Origin: Pseudoxanthomonas suwonensis
Lineage (GTDB): Bacteria; Pseudomonadota; Gammaproteobacteria; Xanthomonadales; Xanthomonadaceae
Direction of reading: 5' to 3'
Length of the DNA: 64,000 nucleotides
NCBI RefSeq assembly: GCF_010093235.1
Contig: NZ_PDWP01000010.1
Location: 1-64,000 of the forward strand
In this document: piece by piece, positions 1-8,422 of the stretch
How positions within the stretch are numbered: the first letter of the stretch is position 1
How the letters are laid out: each line of letters begins with the position of its first letter
Translations under genes and position numbers: made by a program
Notes under the pieces: generated by a model
The model's input: the letters and a program-made list of their open reading frames with translations, nothing else
Databases searched by the model: none
What the model was told of the DNA's origin: nothing

Positions 1-177
1 CGCGTCTTTACTAGATTTATCATTGCCATGCGTTCTTCAGTCGGTTTATATAAGTCAGTCTCTCTTGCACTCTACTATAGTTCAGCATCTTAATTTGTTT
101 TTTCTTTCCGTTATCGGCCCCCCCCAGAGTCTTACACATAGTAGTTCGTCGGCAGCATCAGATGGTTAAAAGATACA
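1..177. other. AT-rich foreign or low-quality sequence at window start
   Basis: This stretch is visibly AT-rich next to the GC-rich window that follows. It carries several stops in all frames and a C8 run at 117-124, and it encodes nothing recognisable. It meets minC inside the proline-rich linker codons, where real coding similarity stops abruptly. The likeliest reading is an assembly or read-end artefact; an insertion boundary is possible but shows no inverted repeat or target duplication. Confidence 0.6.
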
Positions 178-548
178 GGGGGCGGGGGCGGTGCCGCCGC
201 GGGCGCGGACGGCTCGTACTGGGCACGGAACTTGGCCAGCACCGGCAGGCCCAGGGCCTCGGCCAGGGCGTCGTTCTCGCGGGTGCCGTAGGCCAGGGCC
301 CCCGGCAGCACGCCGGCCTGGCGCAGGCCCTCGATCAGGGCGCGCGCGGTGTCCACGTCCGGGGTCTGGACCAGGCCGCCGAAGTCGACGATCACCGCGG
401 CACGGCCGAAGAGCTTGGGCGCACGCTCGACGCGCTCGCGCATCTCGCCGACCAGGCGTTCCACGTCCAGGGTGCGGATGCGCAGGTTGGCGATGCCCAC
501 CTGGCCGATCTTCAGTTCGCCGGCCTGCTCGTAATTCGTTGCGCTCAC
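177..548 (-). pseudogene. minC: MinC septum-site protein, N-terminal fragment
   Basis: MinC inhibits FtsZ polymerisation away from midcell together with MinD. About 124 residues of the MinC_N domain are present (ELKIGQVGIANLRIRTLD near the start, KFRAQYEP near the end), followed by the Ala/Pro linker. The C-terminal MinD-binding domain is absent: after the proline codons the frame runs into the AT-rich end and stops at 132. The likely start is GTG at 548, or GTG at 554, just beyond the stop of the acetyltransferase gene. minD and minE would be expected further downstream, off the window. This may be a contig-edge truncation and not true gene loss. Confidence 0.8.
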
Positions 549-555
549 CGCCACC

Positions 556-1149
556 TCAGGTCCCCGTCGCACGGTTGGCGCCGGCGGGACGGCGTGGACG
601 CCCCACCCAGGGCAGGTCCGGCAGGTTCTCGCCGTAGGTCTCGCGGACCCAGTCGTAGCTGCACAGCTCCTTGATCATCATGCTGGCGCGCACGTCCACG
701 TCCGGCATCACGTTCTGGCCGGCCTCGTGGAAGCCGAAGCTGCCGTGGAACAGCAGGGCCGGGTCGGCGCCGTGGTCCAGGAACACCTCGCAGCACAGCA
801 GGGGGTAGCGCAGCTCGGCGTAGCTCTGCACGTCGGCGTAGAACGCCCGGCCCACGCCGCCGCCGCGGCGGCGGCTGGCCACCACGATGCGGTCGATATA
901 GAAGAAGTGCGGGTAGCGCTCCTTGAACCAGGCGAAGTTGCAGCTGTCGTGCTGGCTGTCGCTGCCGAAGCCGACCAGGAAACCGGCCAGGTTGCCGTCG
1001 CGCTCCGCCACGCGGAAGTATTCGGCGGTGTCGTAGAAGCTGCGCACCCGGGCCGCGTCCAGCGGCAGGATGGCCGATCCGGCGTTGTTGTTCAGGGCCA
1101 GGATCGAGTCCAGCTCGTGTTCGCGCACGTCGCGGATGACGATGGACAT
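556..1149 (-). CDS. GNAT family N-acetyltransferase
   Basis: Predicted acetyl-CoA-dependent N-acetyltransferase of 197 residues, substrate unknown. The N-terminus (MSIVIRDVREHELDSILALN) is the usual first strand and helix of a GNAT fold. The central IDRIVVASRRRGGGVGRAFY matches motif A, with the R/Q-x-x-G-x-G/A pyrophosphate-binding loop. The frame stays open far upstream, but coding character begins at the ATG at 1149. It lies immediately upstream of minC on the same strand with almost no gap, so the two probably share a transcript, an arrangement I believe is common in xanthomonads. Specificity cannot be inferred. Confidence 0.85.
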   Translation of the reverse strand: MSIVIRDVREHELDSILALNNNAGSAILPLDAARVRSFYDTAEYFRVAERDGNLAGFLVGFGSDSQHDSCNFAWFKERYPHFFYIDRIVVASRRRGGGVGRAFYADVQSYAELRYPLLCCEVFLDHGADPALLFHGSFGFHEAGQNVMPDVDVRASMMIKELCSYDWVRETYGENLPDLPWVGRPRRPAGANRATGT

Positions 1150-1284
1150 CAGGAATGGAACCTTGCAGTGGGCGGGCCGGCAGGGCCGGCAGTGCGCCCG
1201 GATTATCGCATGGGGCCGCCGGGCCCGGCGAGGCCATGACTTCCGGCGCAGCGGCGGGCATGGCTTGACCCGTAAGATGCGGCC

Positions 1285-2484
1285 ATGTTCGGACCCATCA
1301 GCCACACCCGCCTGCTGCGCTATGCCGGCCTGTTCACCTGGGGCATGGTGGGCGTGCCGCTGGTGTATTCGCAGTACGTGCCGGCCTACGGCAGCGAGGA
1401 ACTGGGCGGGGGCGCCACGCCCACGGCCCTCCTGTTCGCCTGCTACCTCGGCTTCGGCGCCTGCTACTGGTGGCTGACCCGCGGCCTGGGCGGCGCGCGG
1501 CCGGCCTGGCACGACCGCGGCCTGCTGCTGGTGCTGACCCTGTTCGCGCTGGCTGTCAGCTATTTCAACGGCTCGGGCCTGGGCAGCATCCTGCTGATGG
1601 TGGCCGCGGGGGTGATCCCCTGGCTGCTGCCGGCCGGCTCCGGGGTCCTGCTCCTGCTGCTGAGCCAGCTGGCGGTGCTTCCGATCTATTACGGCGTCTT
1701 CCGGATGCCGCTGTTCGAGGCCCTGATGCAGTCGCTGCTGTACGGCGGCTTCTCCATGTTCATCTACGTGACCAGCCTGGTGGCCCGGCAGCAGGCACAG
1801 GCCCGGGAAGAGCAGCGGCGGCTGAACGCCGAACTGCGCGCCACCCGGGCCCTGCTGGCCGAGAGCGCCCGGGTCAACGAGCGCACCCGCATTTCCCGCG
1901 AGCTGCACGACCTGCTGGGGCACCACCTGACCGCGCTGAGCCTGAACCTGGAGGTGGCCAGCCACATGACCGAGGGCAGGGCCCAGGAGCATGTGCGCCA
2001 GGCCAATACCCTGGCCCGCCTGCTGCTGACCGACGTCCGCGAGGCGGTCAGCCAGCTGCGCGACGCCAGCGGCGGCATCGACCTGTCGGCGGCATTGCGT
2101 CCCCTGGCCGACCACGTGCCCTCGCTGGACGTGGACCTGGACATCCAGTCGCCGCTGGCGATCGACGACCCGGAGCGCGCCCACGTGGTCCTGCGCTGCA
2201 CCCAGGAGATCATCACCAATGCGGTGCGGCACGCCGCCGGCGCCAGCCGCCTGTCGATCCGGGTGTGGCGCGAGGACGGGGCGATCCGCCTGGAAGCACG
2301 CGACAATGGCGAGGGCGCCGAGGGCGTGGTCCCCGGCAACGGCCTGCGCGGCATGCACGAGCGCGTGCAGCAGTGCGGCGGGACGCTCGACATCCAGACC
2401 CGGAAGGGCGCCGGCTTCATCCTGCGCCTGTCCATCCCTGCATCAGCCCCGGCACGGCCGGCCATCGAAGGAGCGTTGCCATGA
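1285..2484 (+). CDS. NarX/DesK-type sensor histidine kinase
   Basis: Membrane sensor kinase of 399 residues. Roughly residues 12-165 form four to six hydrophobic segments, followed by a short coiled coil. The HisKA_3 dimerisation motif (RISRELHDLLGHHL) has the phospho-accepting His at about 208. The HATPase domain shows an N box (EIITNAVRHA) and a G box (GNGLRGMHERV). No separate periplasmic sensor domain is present, so the signal is probably sensed within the membrane, as in DesK. The stop overlaps the next start by ATGA (2481-2484), so kinase and regulator are translationally coupled. Ligand and regulon are unknown. Confidence 0.92.
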   Translation: MFGPISHTRLLRYAGLFTWGMVGVPLVYSQYVPAYGSEELGGGATPTALLFACYLGFGACYWWLTRGLGGARPAWHDRGLLLVLTLFALAVSYFNGSGLGSILLMVAAGVIPWLLPAGSGVLLLLLSQLAVLPIYYGVFRMPLFEALMQSLLYGGFSMFIYVTSLVARQQAQAREEQRRLNAELRATRALLAESARVNERTRISRELHDLLGHHLTALSLNLEVASHMTEGRAQEHVRQANTLARLLLTDVREAVSQLRDASGGIDLSAALRPLADHVPSLDVDLDIQSPLAIDDPERAHVVLRCTQEIITNAVRHAAGASRLSIRVWREDGAIRLEARDNGEGAEGVVPGNGLRGMHERVQQCGGTLDIQTRKGAGFILRLSIPASAPARPAIEGALP

Positions 2485-3122
2485 TCCGAGTCTGCCTGGT
2501 CGACGACCAGACCCTGGTGCGCCAGGGCATCAAGTCCCTGCTGGCCCTGGACGGGAGCATCGAGGTGGTGGCCGAGGCCGGCGATGGCCGCCAGGCCGTG
2601 GAGATGATCCCGCAGGTCGCCCCGGACGTGGTCCTGATGGACATGCGCATGCCGGTGATGTCCGGGCTGGAGGCGCTGCAGACCCTGTCCCAGGCCGGCC
2701 AGCTGCCGCCGACCATCATCCTGACCACCTTCGACGACGACCAGCTGGTGCTGGCCGGGCTGAAGGCAGGCGCCCGCGGCTACCTGCTCAAGGACGTGTC
2801 GCTGGAGCAGCTGGTGGGGGCGATCCAGGCCGTGGCCAGCGGCGGCTCGCTGGTGCAGCCGGCGGTGACCCAGCGCCTGCTGTCGGGCCTGGAACACATG
2901 CGCAACGACTTCGTCAGCCTGGACCGCCCGGATCCGCTGACCGACCGCGAGACCGAGATCCTGCGGCTGATGGCCTCCGGCTTCTCCAACAAGGAGATCG
3001 CCAATTCCCTGGGCGTGGCCGAGGGCACGATCAAGAACCACGTGTCCAACATCTTGAGCAAGCTGGGCGTGCGCGACCGCACGCGGGCCGTGCTCAAGGC
3101 CTTCGAGCTGCAGCTGGTCTGA
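2481..3122 (+). CDS. NarL/FixJ-type response regulator
   Basis: DNA-binding response regulator of 213 residues, partner of the overlapping kinase. The receiver domain has the acidic pair (VDD) and the phospho-acceptor Asp at about 54 (VLMDMRMP), with the conserved Thr and Lys in ILTTF and LLKDV. The LuxR-type helix-turn-helix spans about residues 150-205 (LTDRETEILRLMASGFSNKE). A GC-rich hairpin follows at 3143-3158 (GGCGGG-CTGT-CCCGCC), possibly the end of the operon. Confidence 0.95.
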   Translation: MIRVCLVDDQTLVRQGIKSLLALDGSIEVVAEAGDGRQAVEMIPQVAPDVVLMDMRMPVMSGLEALQTLSQAGQLPPTIILTTFDDDQLVLAGLKAGARGYLLKDVSLEQLVGAIQAVASGGSLVQPAVTQRLLSGLEHMRNDFVSLDRPDPLTDRETEILRLMASGFSNKEIANSLGVAEGTIKNHVSNILSKLGVRDRTRAVLKAFELQLV

Positions 3123-3429
3123 AATCCGCGCGCGGTGGATCGGGCGGGCTGTCCCGCCGGCCGCCGCCCGCAGGGGCGGCCCGATGCGGGTGGCGACATT
3201 CCCCACGCCTGCGTATGGAGCTGGAAGCCGCGCTTGGGGCAGGTTTTCCCCGGCACGTGGGGGAGACTGGAAGCCTTGTGCCACCAGCGTCCGCGTCTGG
3301 GCGGCATGTAAGAATTCCGTTCAATCGCGGGCCCGTTCCTGTATTCGGCTGCGCGTACGCCAAGAACCCTGTTACGATTCGCGGCTCGCATCGCAAATAC
3401 GCCGTGGAATCGGCCCCGGAGACTCCTGA
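3123..3429. other. Intergenic region, no gene seen
   Basis: About 300 bases separate the response regulator from the SRPBCC gene. A short GC hairpin at 3143-3158 lies just after the regulator stop. Part of the stretch is less GC-rich (3290-3400) and presumably holds the promoter of the next gene, but I could not pick a convincing -35/-10 pair. No coding frame is credible. Confidence 0.5.
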
Positions 3430-4602
3430 ATGACCCGTCTTATCGAGTTCCTGATCGCCTTGGGGATCGTGGCCGGCCTGGCCTTGCTGGTCGGTGTCGT
3501 GCTTCCCGACCATCGCCATATCTCCGAGAGCGTGGAAACCAACCGCAAGATGACCATCGTGTACGACACGGTGAACAATCTGCGCCGCTTCAGGGACTGG
3601 AACACGCTGGTCCTGCGTGACCCGAAGATCGAGCTGCGCACCTCCGGCGCCGTGGCCGGCGTGGGCGCCCGCCTCGACTACACCTCGCAGGACGACCGCA
3701 TCGGTAGCGGCAGCTGGGAGATCGTCGAGAGCATCCCGAACGAGAAGGTCGTGATCAAGGTCGAGGACGTCACCGCCGGCCACGACAAGACCGTGCAGTT
3801 CCTGCTGGAGCCGACCGGCAAGAACAACCGCAACGTCAAGATCACCCAGACCTACGACGTCGAGTACGGCTGGAACCTGGTCGGCCGCTACGCCGGCCTG
3901 TACGTCAGCCGCCACGTCGGCGACGACATGAAGATGGGCCTGGCGCGCATGTCGAACATGCTGGCCAGCGTGCCGAACTTCGACTACCGCGCCGACAACG
4001 TCCCGCTGCGCGACCTGTCGGTCGTCGAGGTCCCGGCCGAGGACCTGCTGGTGGTGAACGCCGGCAACGTCGACCGCAGCAACGAGGCGATCAAGCAGTC
4101 GATCAAGAACAACCAGGAGTGGATCAAGCGCACGCTCGATGCCAACAACCTGGAGGCCGCCGGTCCGGTGCGCATCATCACCACCGACTTCGGCCAGGAG
4201 AAGTACGCGTTCGACGTGGCCCTGCCGATCCGCCGCAAGGGTTCGGCCCCTGCTGCCGCTCCGGCCGCCGAGACCGAGGGCGAGGAGGCCGACGAGGCCG
4301 CCGCCAAGGCTGCCCAGGCCGCCGCGTTCGCCAAGCCGGTCCCGGCCCAGGGCGAGCCGCTGCAGGTCAAGATCCCGGATGGCGCGCCGGTGCAGTACGT
4401 GCGCACCAAGCCCGGCCGCTCGGCGTTCGGTTCGTTCACCGGCTTCATGGCCGAGCTGGACGCGGTCCGCAACTCGGTCCGCGCCTGGGCGACGACCAAC
4501 GGCTACGAGGTCACCGACCGTCCGTACGAGGTCTGGGAAGGTGGGGTCGACAAGGCCTTCACCCCCGAGGGCGAGTACGACGTGTACTGGCACATCAAGT
4601 AA
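3430..4602 (+). CDS. SRPBCC (polyketide cyclase-like) membrane-anchored protein
   Basis: Protein of 390 residues with an N-terminal hydrophobic segment (residues 5-27) that probably anchors it or acts as a signal. Residues about 40-175 resemble an SRPBCC/START helix-grip domain, with the typical W-E-I and V-x-I-x-x-E-D strands. The C-terminal part (about 190-390) resembles a GyrI/AraC effector-binding-like fold. An Ala/Glu-rich linker interrupts it at about 272-305 and a PYEVW-type motif lies near the end. It probably binds a hydrophobic ligand; none can be named. It stands alone, with a strong terminator downstream. Confidence 0.75.
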   Translation: MTRLIEFLIALGIVAGLALLVGVVLPDHRHISESVETNRKMTIVYDTVNNLRRFRDWNTLVLRDPKIELRTSGAVAGVGARLDYTSQDDRIGSGSWEIVESIPNEKVVIKVEDVTAGHDKTVQFLLEPTGKNNRNVKITQTYDVEYGWNLVGRYAGLYVSRHVGDDMKMGLARMSNMLASVPNFDYRADNVPLRDLSVVEVPAEDLLVVNAGNVDRSNEAIKQSIKNNQEWIKRTLDANNLEAAGPVRIITTDFGQEKYAFDVALPIRRKGSAPAAAPAAETEGEEADEAAAKAAQAAAFAKPVPAQGEPLQVKIPDGAPVQYVRTKPGRSAFGSFTGFMAELDAVRNSVRAWATTNGYEVTDRPYEVWEGGVDKAFTPEGEYDVYWHIK

Positions 4603-4640
4603 GACCGCCGGCCGGCCATCTGGCCGGCCTGGCAACCCGG

Positions 4641-4664
4641 AAAGCGCCGCGAAAGCGGCGCTTT
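4641..4664 (+). terminator. Rho-independent terminator
   Basis: Perfect 10-bp stem (AAAGCGCCGC / GCGGCGCTTT) closed by a GAAA tetraloop and followed by TCGTTT. It lies 38 bases after the SRPBCC stop codon and ends that single-gene transcript. Confidence 0.9.
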
Positions 4665-4696
4665 TCGTTTAGGCTGCGGCGCATGGAGGAAACCGC

Positions 4697-5068
4697 ATGA
4701 GTGCGAGCCCGGGTGTTCCTGCCGCCGCCTGGCCGGCCGCCGCCGGAGCGGTGCTGGCGGCCCTGTCGATCGGCCTGTCGGCCTACGCGGCCCATGGCGT
4801 GGACGATGCCCACGCCCGTGCCAACCTGCAGACCGCCTGCCTCCATGCATTCGGGCACGGCATCGCCCTGGCCGCGCTGTGGCCGCGCGCGGCGCGCCGG
4901 CTGGCCAGGTCGGCATTGCTGGTCCTGCTGCTGGGCACGCTGCTGTTCTCCGGCAGCCTCGTCGCCGGTGCGCTGGCCGGCTGGCCGACCCGGCTGGCGC
5001 CCGTGGGCGGCACGCTGATGATCCTGGCCTGGCTGGGCTGGGCGGTGTCGGCGGTGCGGAGGCACTGA
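4697..5068 (+). CDS. DUF423 family small membrane protein
   Basis: Inner-membrane protein of 123 residues with four predicted transmembrane helices. The AAHG motif (SAYAAHGVDD) and the family length (about 120-130) mark it as DUF423. No biochemical role is established for the family. An AlkA-type glycosylase follows within 3 bases of its stop, so the two are probably cotranscribed, with no evident functional link. Confidence 0.85.
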   Translation: MSASPGVPAAAWPAAAGAVLAALSIGLSAYAAHGVDDAHARANLQTACLHAFGHGIALAALWPRAARRLARSALLVLLLGTLLFSGSLVAGALAGWPTRLAPVGGTLMILAWLGWAVSAVRRH

Positions 5069-5071
5069 GCG

Positions 5072-5752
5072 ATGCCACGCCATGCCCGCGGGTTCGACGT
5101 ACAGGCGGCGTGGGACCACCTGGTCCGGCGCGACCGCAGGCTCGGGGCATGGATGCGCCGGATCGGGCCGCTGCCGCCGGAGGCCGGTTGGCGCCGCAGC
5201 TTCGATCCGGTCGATGCGCTGGCCCGGGCGATCCTCTACCAGCAGCTGTCCGGCAAGGCCGCCTCGACCATCGTCGGCCGGGTGGAAGCGGCGATCGGCA
5301 GCAAGCGCCTGCACCACGACACCCTGGGCCGCGTCGACGACGCCACCCTGCGTGCCTGCGGCGTCTCCGGCAACAAGACCCTGGCCCTGCGCGACCTGGC
5401 GGCCCGCGAGGCCCGTGGCGAGATCCCGGACCTGCGGCGCATGTCGTACATGGACCCGGACCAGATCGTCGAAGCCCTGGTGCCGGTCCGCGGCATCGGC
5501 CGCTGGACGGTGGAGATGATGCTGATGTTCCGCCTCGGCCGCCCCGACGTGCTGCCGGTGGACGACCTCGGCGTGCGCAAGGGCGCGCAGATCGTCGATG
5601 GCATTGAACTGGCGCCGACGCCGAAGGCGCTGGCCGAGCGCGGCCAGGTCTGGGGCCCGTACCGCACCTACGCCAGCCTGTACCTGTGGCGGATCGCCGA
5701 CGGGGCCGGTGGCGACGTCACCGCGCCGCGCACCAACCGCTCGCAGGACTGA
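5072..5752 (+). CDS. DNA-3-methyladenine glycosylase II (AlkA-like)
   Basis: Base-excision repair enzyme of 226 residues removing alkylated purines. It has the HhH-GPD fold. The helix-hairpin-helix reads VRGIGRWTVEMM (about 139-150) and the catalytic Asp lies in VDDLGVRKG (D164/D165). It lacks the N-terminal TBP-like domain of E. coli AlkA, so it is the short, single-domain type. It is convergent with the cytochrome b561 gene, with 4 bases between the stops. Confidence 0.92.
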   Translation: MPRHARGFDVQAAWDHLVRRDRRLGAWMRRIGPLPPEAGWRRSFDPVDALARAILYQQLSGKAASTIVGRVEAAIGSKRLHHDTLGRVDDATLRACGVSGNKTLALRDLAAREARGEIPDLRRMSYMDPDQIVEALVPVRGIGRWTVEMMLMFRLGRPDVLPVDDLGVRKGAQIVDGIELAPTPKALAERGQVWGPYRTYASLYLWRIADGAGGDVTAPRTNRSQD

Positions 5753-5756
5753 GGCC

Positions 5757-6299
5757 TCAGCCGCGCAGCGACATCCGCAGCAGGGTGTCGTCGTGGCGGA
5801 CGTGGTGGTGGTAGATCGCCGCGGCCGCATGCAGGCCCACCAGCCAGTAGCCGGCCAAGGCGATGCCTTCGTGCCAGCTCTCCAGCCGGTCGCCCAGCTC
5901 CGGCCGCAGGTCGAACAGCACCGGCAGCGACCAGCCGCCGATCGCCGGCGCGTGGCCCTTGGCGTTGAGGATCAGGTAGCCCAGCACCGGCATGGACAGC
6001 ATCAGCGCGTACAGCGACAGCGCGACCCCCCTGGCCAGCAGCACCTGCCACATGGGCGGCTCCGGCATGATCGGCGGGGTGGGGCTGGTGGCGCGCAGCG
6101 CCAGGCGCACCCAGGTCACGAAGAACACCGCCAGCCCGAGGAAGAAGTGCGAGGTCTTCATCAGCTCGCGCGGGGCGCTGCCCCTCGGGAAGAATCCGCG
6201 CAGCTCCATGGTCGCGTACACGGCGACCAGCAGCACCAGGGTCAGCCAGTGCAGGGCGATGAGCGAGGGGCGGTAGCGGGATGCAGGAGCCTGGACCAT
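5757..6299 (-). CDS. Cytochrome b561 family protein
   Basis: Four-helix di-haem membrane cytochrome of 180 residues. Candidate haem-ligand histidines lie in ALHWLT, MKTSHFF, ESWHEG and GLHAAA. The IYHHHV stretch and a short C-terminus are typical of CybB-like proteins, which move electrons between quinol and periplasmic acceptors such as superoxide. An FNR-like box at 6359-6372 and a GATACT -10 at the correct distance lie upstream, suggesting low-oxygen control. Confidence 0.9.
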   Translation of the reverse strand: MVQAPASRYRPSLIALHWLTLVLLVAVYATMELRGFFPRGSAPRELMKTSHFFLGLAVFFVTWVRLALRATSPTPPIMPEPPMWQVLLARGVALSLYALMLSMPVLGYLILNAKGHAPAIGGWSLPVLFDLRPELGDRLESWHEGIALAGYWLVGLHAAAAIYHHHVRHDDTLLRMSLRG

Positions 6300-6358
6300 G
6301 TCGGAGACAGCGTGGACGGGTGGTGGCTCCAGTATCGGCAGCGCCCGCTCCGGTCGCC

Positions 6359-6372
6359 TTGATCAGGCTCAA
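6359..6372 (-). promoter_or_regulatory. FNR/ANR-like box upstream of cytochrome b561
   Basis: TTGATCAGGCTCAA matches the FNR consensus TTGAT-N4-ATCAA at 9 of 10 defined bases. Read on the minus strand, a 22-base gap separates it from GATACT (6336-6331). That is the spacing of class II FNR promoters, where the box centres on -41.5. The cytochrome b561 start lies 60 bases from the box. Confidence 0.65.
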
Positions 6373-6385
6373 GCTGGCCGTTGGC

Positions 6386-7207
6386 TCACGTGGCTGGATG
6401 GAAGCGCCAGTGCCAGGGCTCGTAGACGATGCCGTGCGGGTTGTCGCGCGGATAGCTCATGCGGAAGCCAAAACCAGCGGCGTGGGCCTGCAGCCAGGCG
6501 AACGCCGCGGTGGCCTCGAACGATTCCTCGGCCGGCGGCTCGCCCGGGGTGCCGATGTCCAGGGCGCTGCCGTCGTGGTGCTCGCTGTAGCCCGGCGCGG
6601 CGTTGACCGTGAGGATCCGGGCCACGCTCTGCCCGCGTGCCAGCTTCCGTTCGAAGATGCCCAGCTGGTAGTCGTGGCTGCGGTAGCCGGAGATGGATTC
6701 CAGCACCACGCCGTCGGCGCTGGCGGCGCGGCGCATCGCCAGCCAGGCACGGGTCGCGCCCGGCAGCAGCCACAGCGGGCGCTGCCAGCGGTCGCGGCCG
6801 GCGAAGGCCAGCCACTCCGGTTCGGCCAGCGGTTCCAGCCCGGTGCGCGCCTCGTACGCAGCCGCATCGATGCCCAGCGCGGCCAGGCGCTGCTGCAGCC
6901 GTTCCAGCGGCAGCGGTTGCGGATCGGGTAGCGGACCGCGCCCGGGATGCGCGTCGGCCGCGGCCAGTGCGTCCAGCGCCTCGTCGATGCCCGGCTCGCG
7001 CGCAAGTCGTGGCACCAGCGCCAGCACGCCGTCCCCGCGCACCGTGGCCAGGTAGCGGCCGTCGCGCTTGCGCCGCAGTACGGTGTGGGCCTGGGCGATG
7101 GCGCGCGCATCGGTGTTGCCGCGCGCGCGCAGCAGGCAGGCGGGCCACAGTTCGATGTGCCCGGTGTTGACCAGGCGGGTACGCAGGGGCTGGGGAGGCT
7201 GGTGCAT
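6386..7207 (-). CDS. VanY/M15 family D-alanyl-D-alanine carboxypeptidase
   Basis: Peptidoglycan carboxypeptidase of 273 residues. The catalytic domain occupies the C-terminal half (about 130-270), with zinc and active-site motifs GYRSHDYQLGIF and SEHHDGSALDIG (S-x-H-x2-G-x-A-x-D). The N-terminal half is rich in Leu/Ala and unassigned, and no clear signal peptide is visible. An upstream in-frame start at 7234 exists, but the ATG at 7207 fits better. It sits alone between the FNR-box promoter and the SPFH operon. Confidence 0.85.
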   Translation of the reverse strand: MHQPPQPLRTRLVNTGHIELWPACLLRARGNTDARAIAQAHTVLRRKRDGRYLATVRGDGVLALVPRLAREPGIDEALDALAAADAHPGRGPLPDPQPLPLERLQQRLAALGIDAAAYEARTGLEPLAEPEWLAFAGRDRWQRPLWLLPGATRAWLAMRRAASADGVVLESISGYRSHDYQLGIFERKLARGQSVARILTVNAAPGYSEHHDGSALDIGTPGEPPAEESFEATAAFAWLQAHAAGFGFRMSYPRDNPHGIVYEPWHWRFHPAT

Positions 7208-7265
7208 GGGCTGCAAGCCTAGGCCGGCGCGCACCCGGCCGCCAGTACGCGGCGCCGGGAGCGGT

Positions 7266-7838
7266 TCATCCGCGCGATTGGCCGGCCGCTTCGCGCAGCC
7301 CCTGCAGCAGTTCCTGCGGCTTTTCCGGGCTCAGCAGGATGTAGCGTCCGTCGCGGCGCGGCAGCGCCAGGACCTTGTCGCGGCGGGTGAGCAGGCAGAA
7401 AGCGCGGGCGCGGTTGCGCAGCCGGGAATGGCCGGCGCTGAAGCCGGGCAGGCCCATGCCCCACAGGCGCGCGCCGGGCTTGAGAGCGGTGTGCTCGTCC
7501 AGGTCGACGATGCGCGCACGCTCCAGGTCCAGCTCGGCCACGGCGACCCTGTGCCCGAACATCCCGGCGGCGCGGATGGACAGCATGCCGTCGGCCAGCT
7601 GGATGCGCCGGTAGTGCAGCAGGATGAAGGAGCCAAGCAGGGGCAGGGTCAGGGCGGACATCGCCGGCAGCCACGCCGGCATCATGGGGACGGCCGGGTT
7701 CGCATGCAGCAGGACTTCGTGGCGCAGGGCGAAGACCACGGCGACCAGCACCACCCACAATGCGGGCAGGGTCCACATCGTGCGCGCGGAAGGCGGGGCG
7801 ACGTCGAAGACGCGCGTGGCAGGGGCGTGGTTGGCCAT
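7266..7838 (-). CDS. Membrane protein with bacterial PH-like domain
   Basis: Protein of 190 residues, last gene of the SPFH operon. Two hydrophobic segments (about 22-42 and 55-78) are followed by a soluble beta-rich C-terminus (RRIQLADGMLSIRAAG onward) of the kind found in bacterial PH (bPH) membrane proteins. A purine-rich AAGGAACC ribosome-binding site precedes the ATG at 7838. Function unknown; its place suggests a role with the SPFH protein at the membrane. Confidence 0.65.
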   Translation of the reverse strand: MANHAPATRVFDVAPPSARTMWTLPALWVVLVAVVFALRHEVLLHANPAVPMMPAWLPAMSALTLPLLGSFILLHYRRIQLADGMLSIRAAGMFGHRVAVAELDLERARIVDLDEHTALKPGARLWGMGLPGFSAGHSRLRNRARAFCLLTRRDKVLALPRRDGRYILLSPEKPQELLQGLREAAGQSRG

Positions 7839-7916
7839 GTCCTGGTTCCTTGTCAGGTCCTCGGGGCGCTGCATGCAGGCAGGGCCGCGGGCGCGGCCTG
7901 CCGGGAGCGGGCTTGC

Positions 7917-8039
7917 TCAGTGGCGCAGCAGCAGGGCGCCGGCGCCCTGCGCCAGCGCGGACAGCACGGCCAGTGCCAGGACCACGCGGGGACCGTGGCG
8001 GCCGCTGCGGCGTTCGACCAGGCGTATGACGTGCAGCAT
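7917..8039 (-). CDS. Small predicted membrane protein (40 residues)
   Basis: Short reading frame with a strong ribosome-binding site (GGAGGAGAG) 5-8 bases before its ATG at 8039. The product starts MLHVIRLVERR, with a basic stretch to about residue 18 and one hydrophobic segment (VVLALAVLSALA) after it, so it is probably a single-pass membrane peptide. It lies between the DUF4177 and PH genes on the same strand. I do not recognise it. Confidence 0.55.
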   Translation of the reverse strand: MLHVIRLVERRSGRHGPRVVLALAVLSALAQGAGALLLRH

Positions 8040-8054
8040 GGCGCTCTCCTCCGC

Positions 8055-8240
8055 TCAGGCAGGACGCTTGAACAGCAGGGTGGGCGAGGACACCGTGGGC
8101 GTGGCATGCACCATGTTGACCAGCTCCCAGCCCAGGCGGCCGTGCTTGTCCAGTTCTTCCTGCAGCTGTTCCAGCCTGAAGCTGCCCAGCATGGTGGTCT
8201 TCACCTCGACCACCAGGTATTTCCACTGCGTGGTGCTCAT
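8055..8240 (-). CDS. DUF4177 domain protein
   Basis: Protein of 61 residues that is entirely a DUF4177 domain (WKYLVVEV, then [11 protein letters not shown], then LLFKRP). The family is small, beta-rich and of unknown function. Its ATG overlaps the stop of the ribbon-helix-helix gene by ATGA (8237-8240), so the two are translationally coupled. The frame is open further upstream, but that part only shadows the preceding genes. Confidence 0.85.
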   Translation of the reverse strand: MSTTQWKYLVVEVKTTMLGSFRLEQLQEELDKHGRLGWELVNMVHATPTVSSPTLLFKRPA

Positions 8241-8422
8241 TGCTCGTCCTCCGTCGGGGGAGCCTTGTCGGGGCCGGGCAGGCGCCCGGCCTTGCGCAGC
8301 GCGTCGCGCAGCACGTATTCGATCTGGGCGTTGAGGCTGCGCAGTTCGTCGTCGGCCCAGCGCTGCGCCGCCGCCAGCACGTCGGCACTGATGCGCAGCG
8401 GGTAGGCCTTGCGCTCGGCCAT
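8237..8422 (-). CDS. Arc/MetJ-type ribbon-helix-helix DNA-binding protein
   Basis: Protein of 61 residues. The beta strand [11 protein letters not shown] and helices [26 protein letters not shown] match the Arc-family RHH fold, whose dimers bind short repeats in operators. Its ATG overlaps the upstream stop as TGATG and its stop overlaps DUF4177, so three genes are coupled. It probably autoregulates the operon through the GATATCAG repeats at 9606-9624. An antitoxin role is possible, but the neighbours do not look like a toxin. Confidence 0.8.
   Translation of the reverse strand: MAERKAYPLRISADVLAAAQRWADDELRSLNAQIEYVLRDALRKAGRLPGPDKAPPTEDEQ

Noticed and set aside
8237-8422. RHH gene as the antitoxin of a toxin-antitoxin pair
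   Set aside because: The coupled neighbours are DUF4177 and small membrane proteins; none looks like a RelE, HicA or other toxin.
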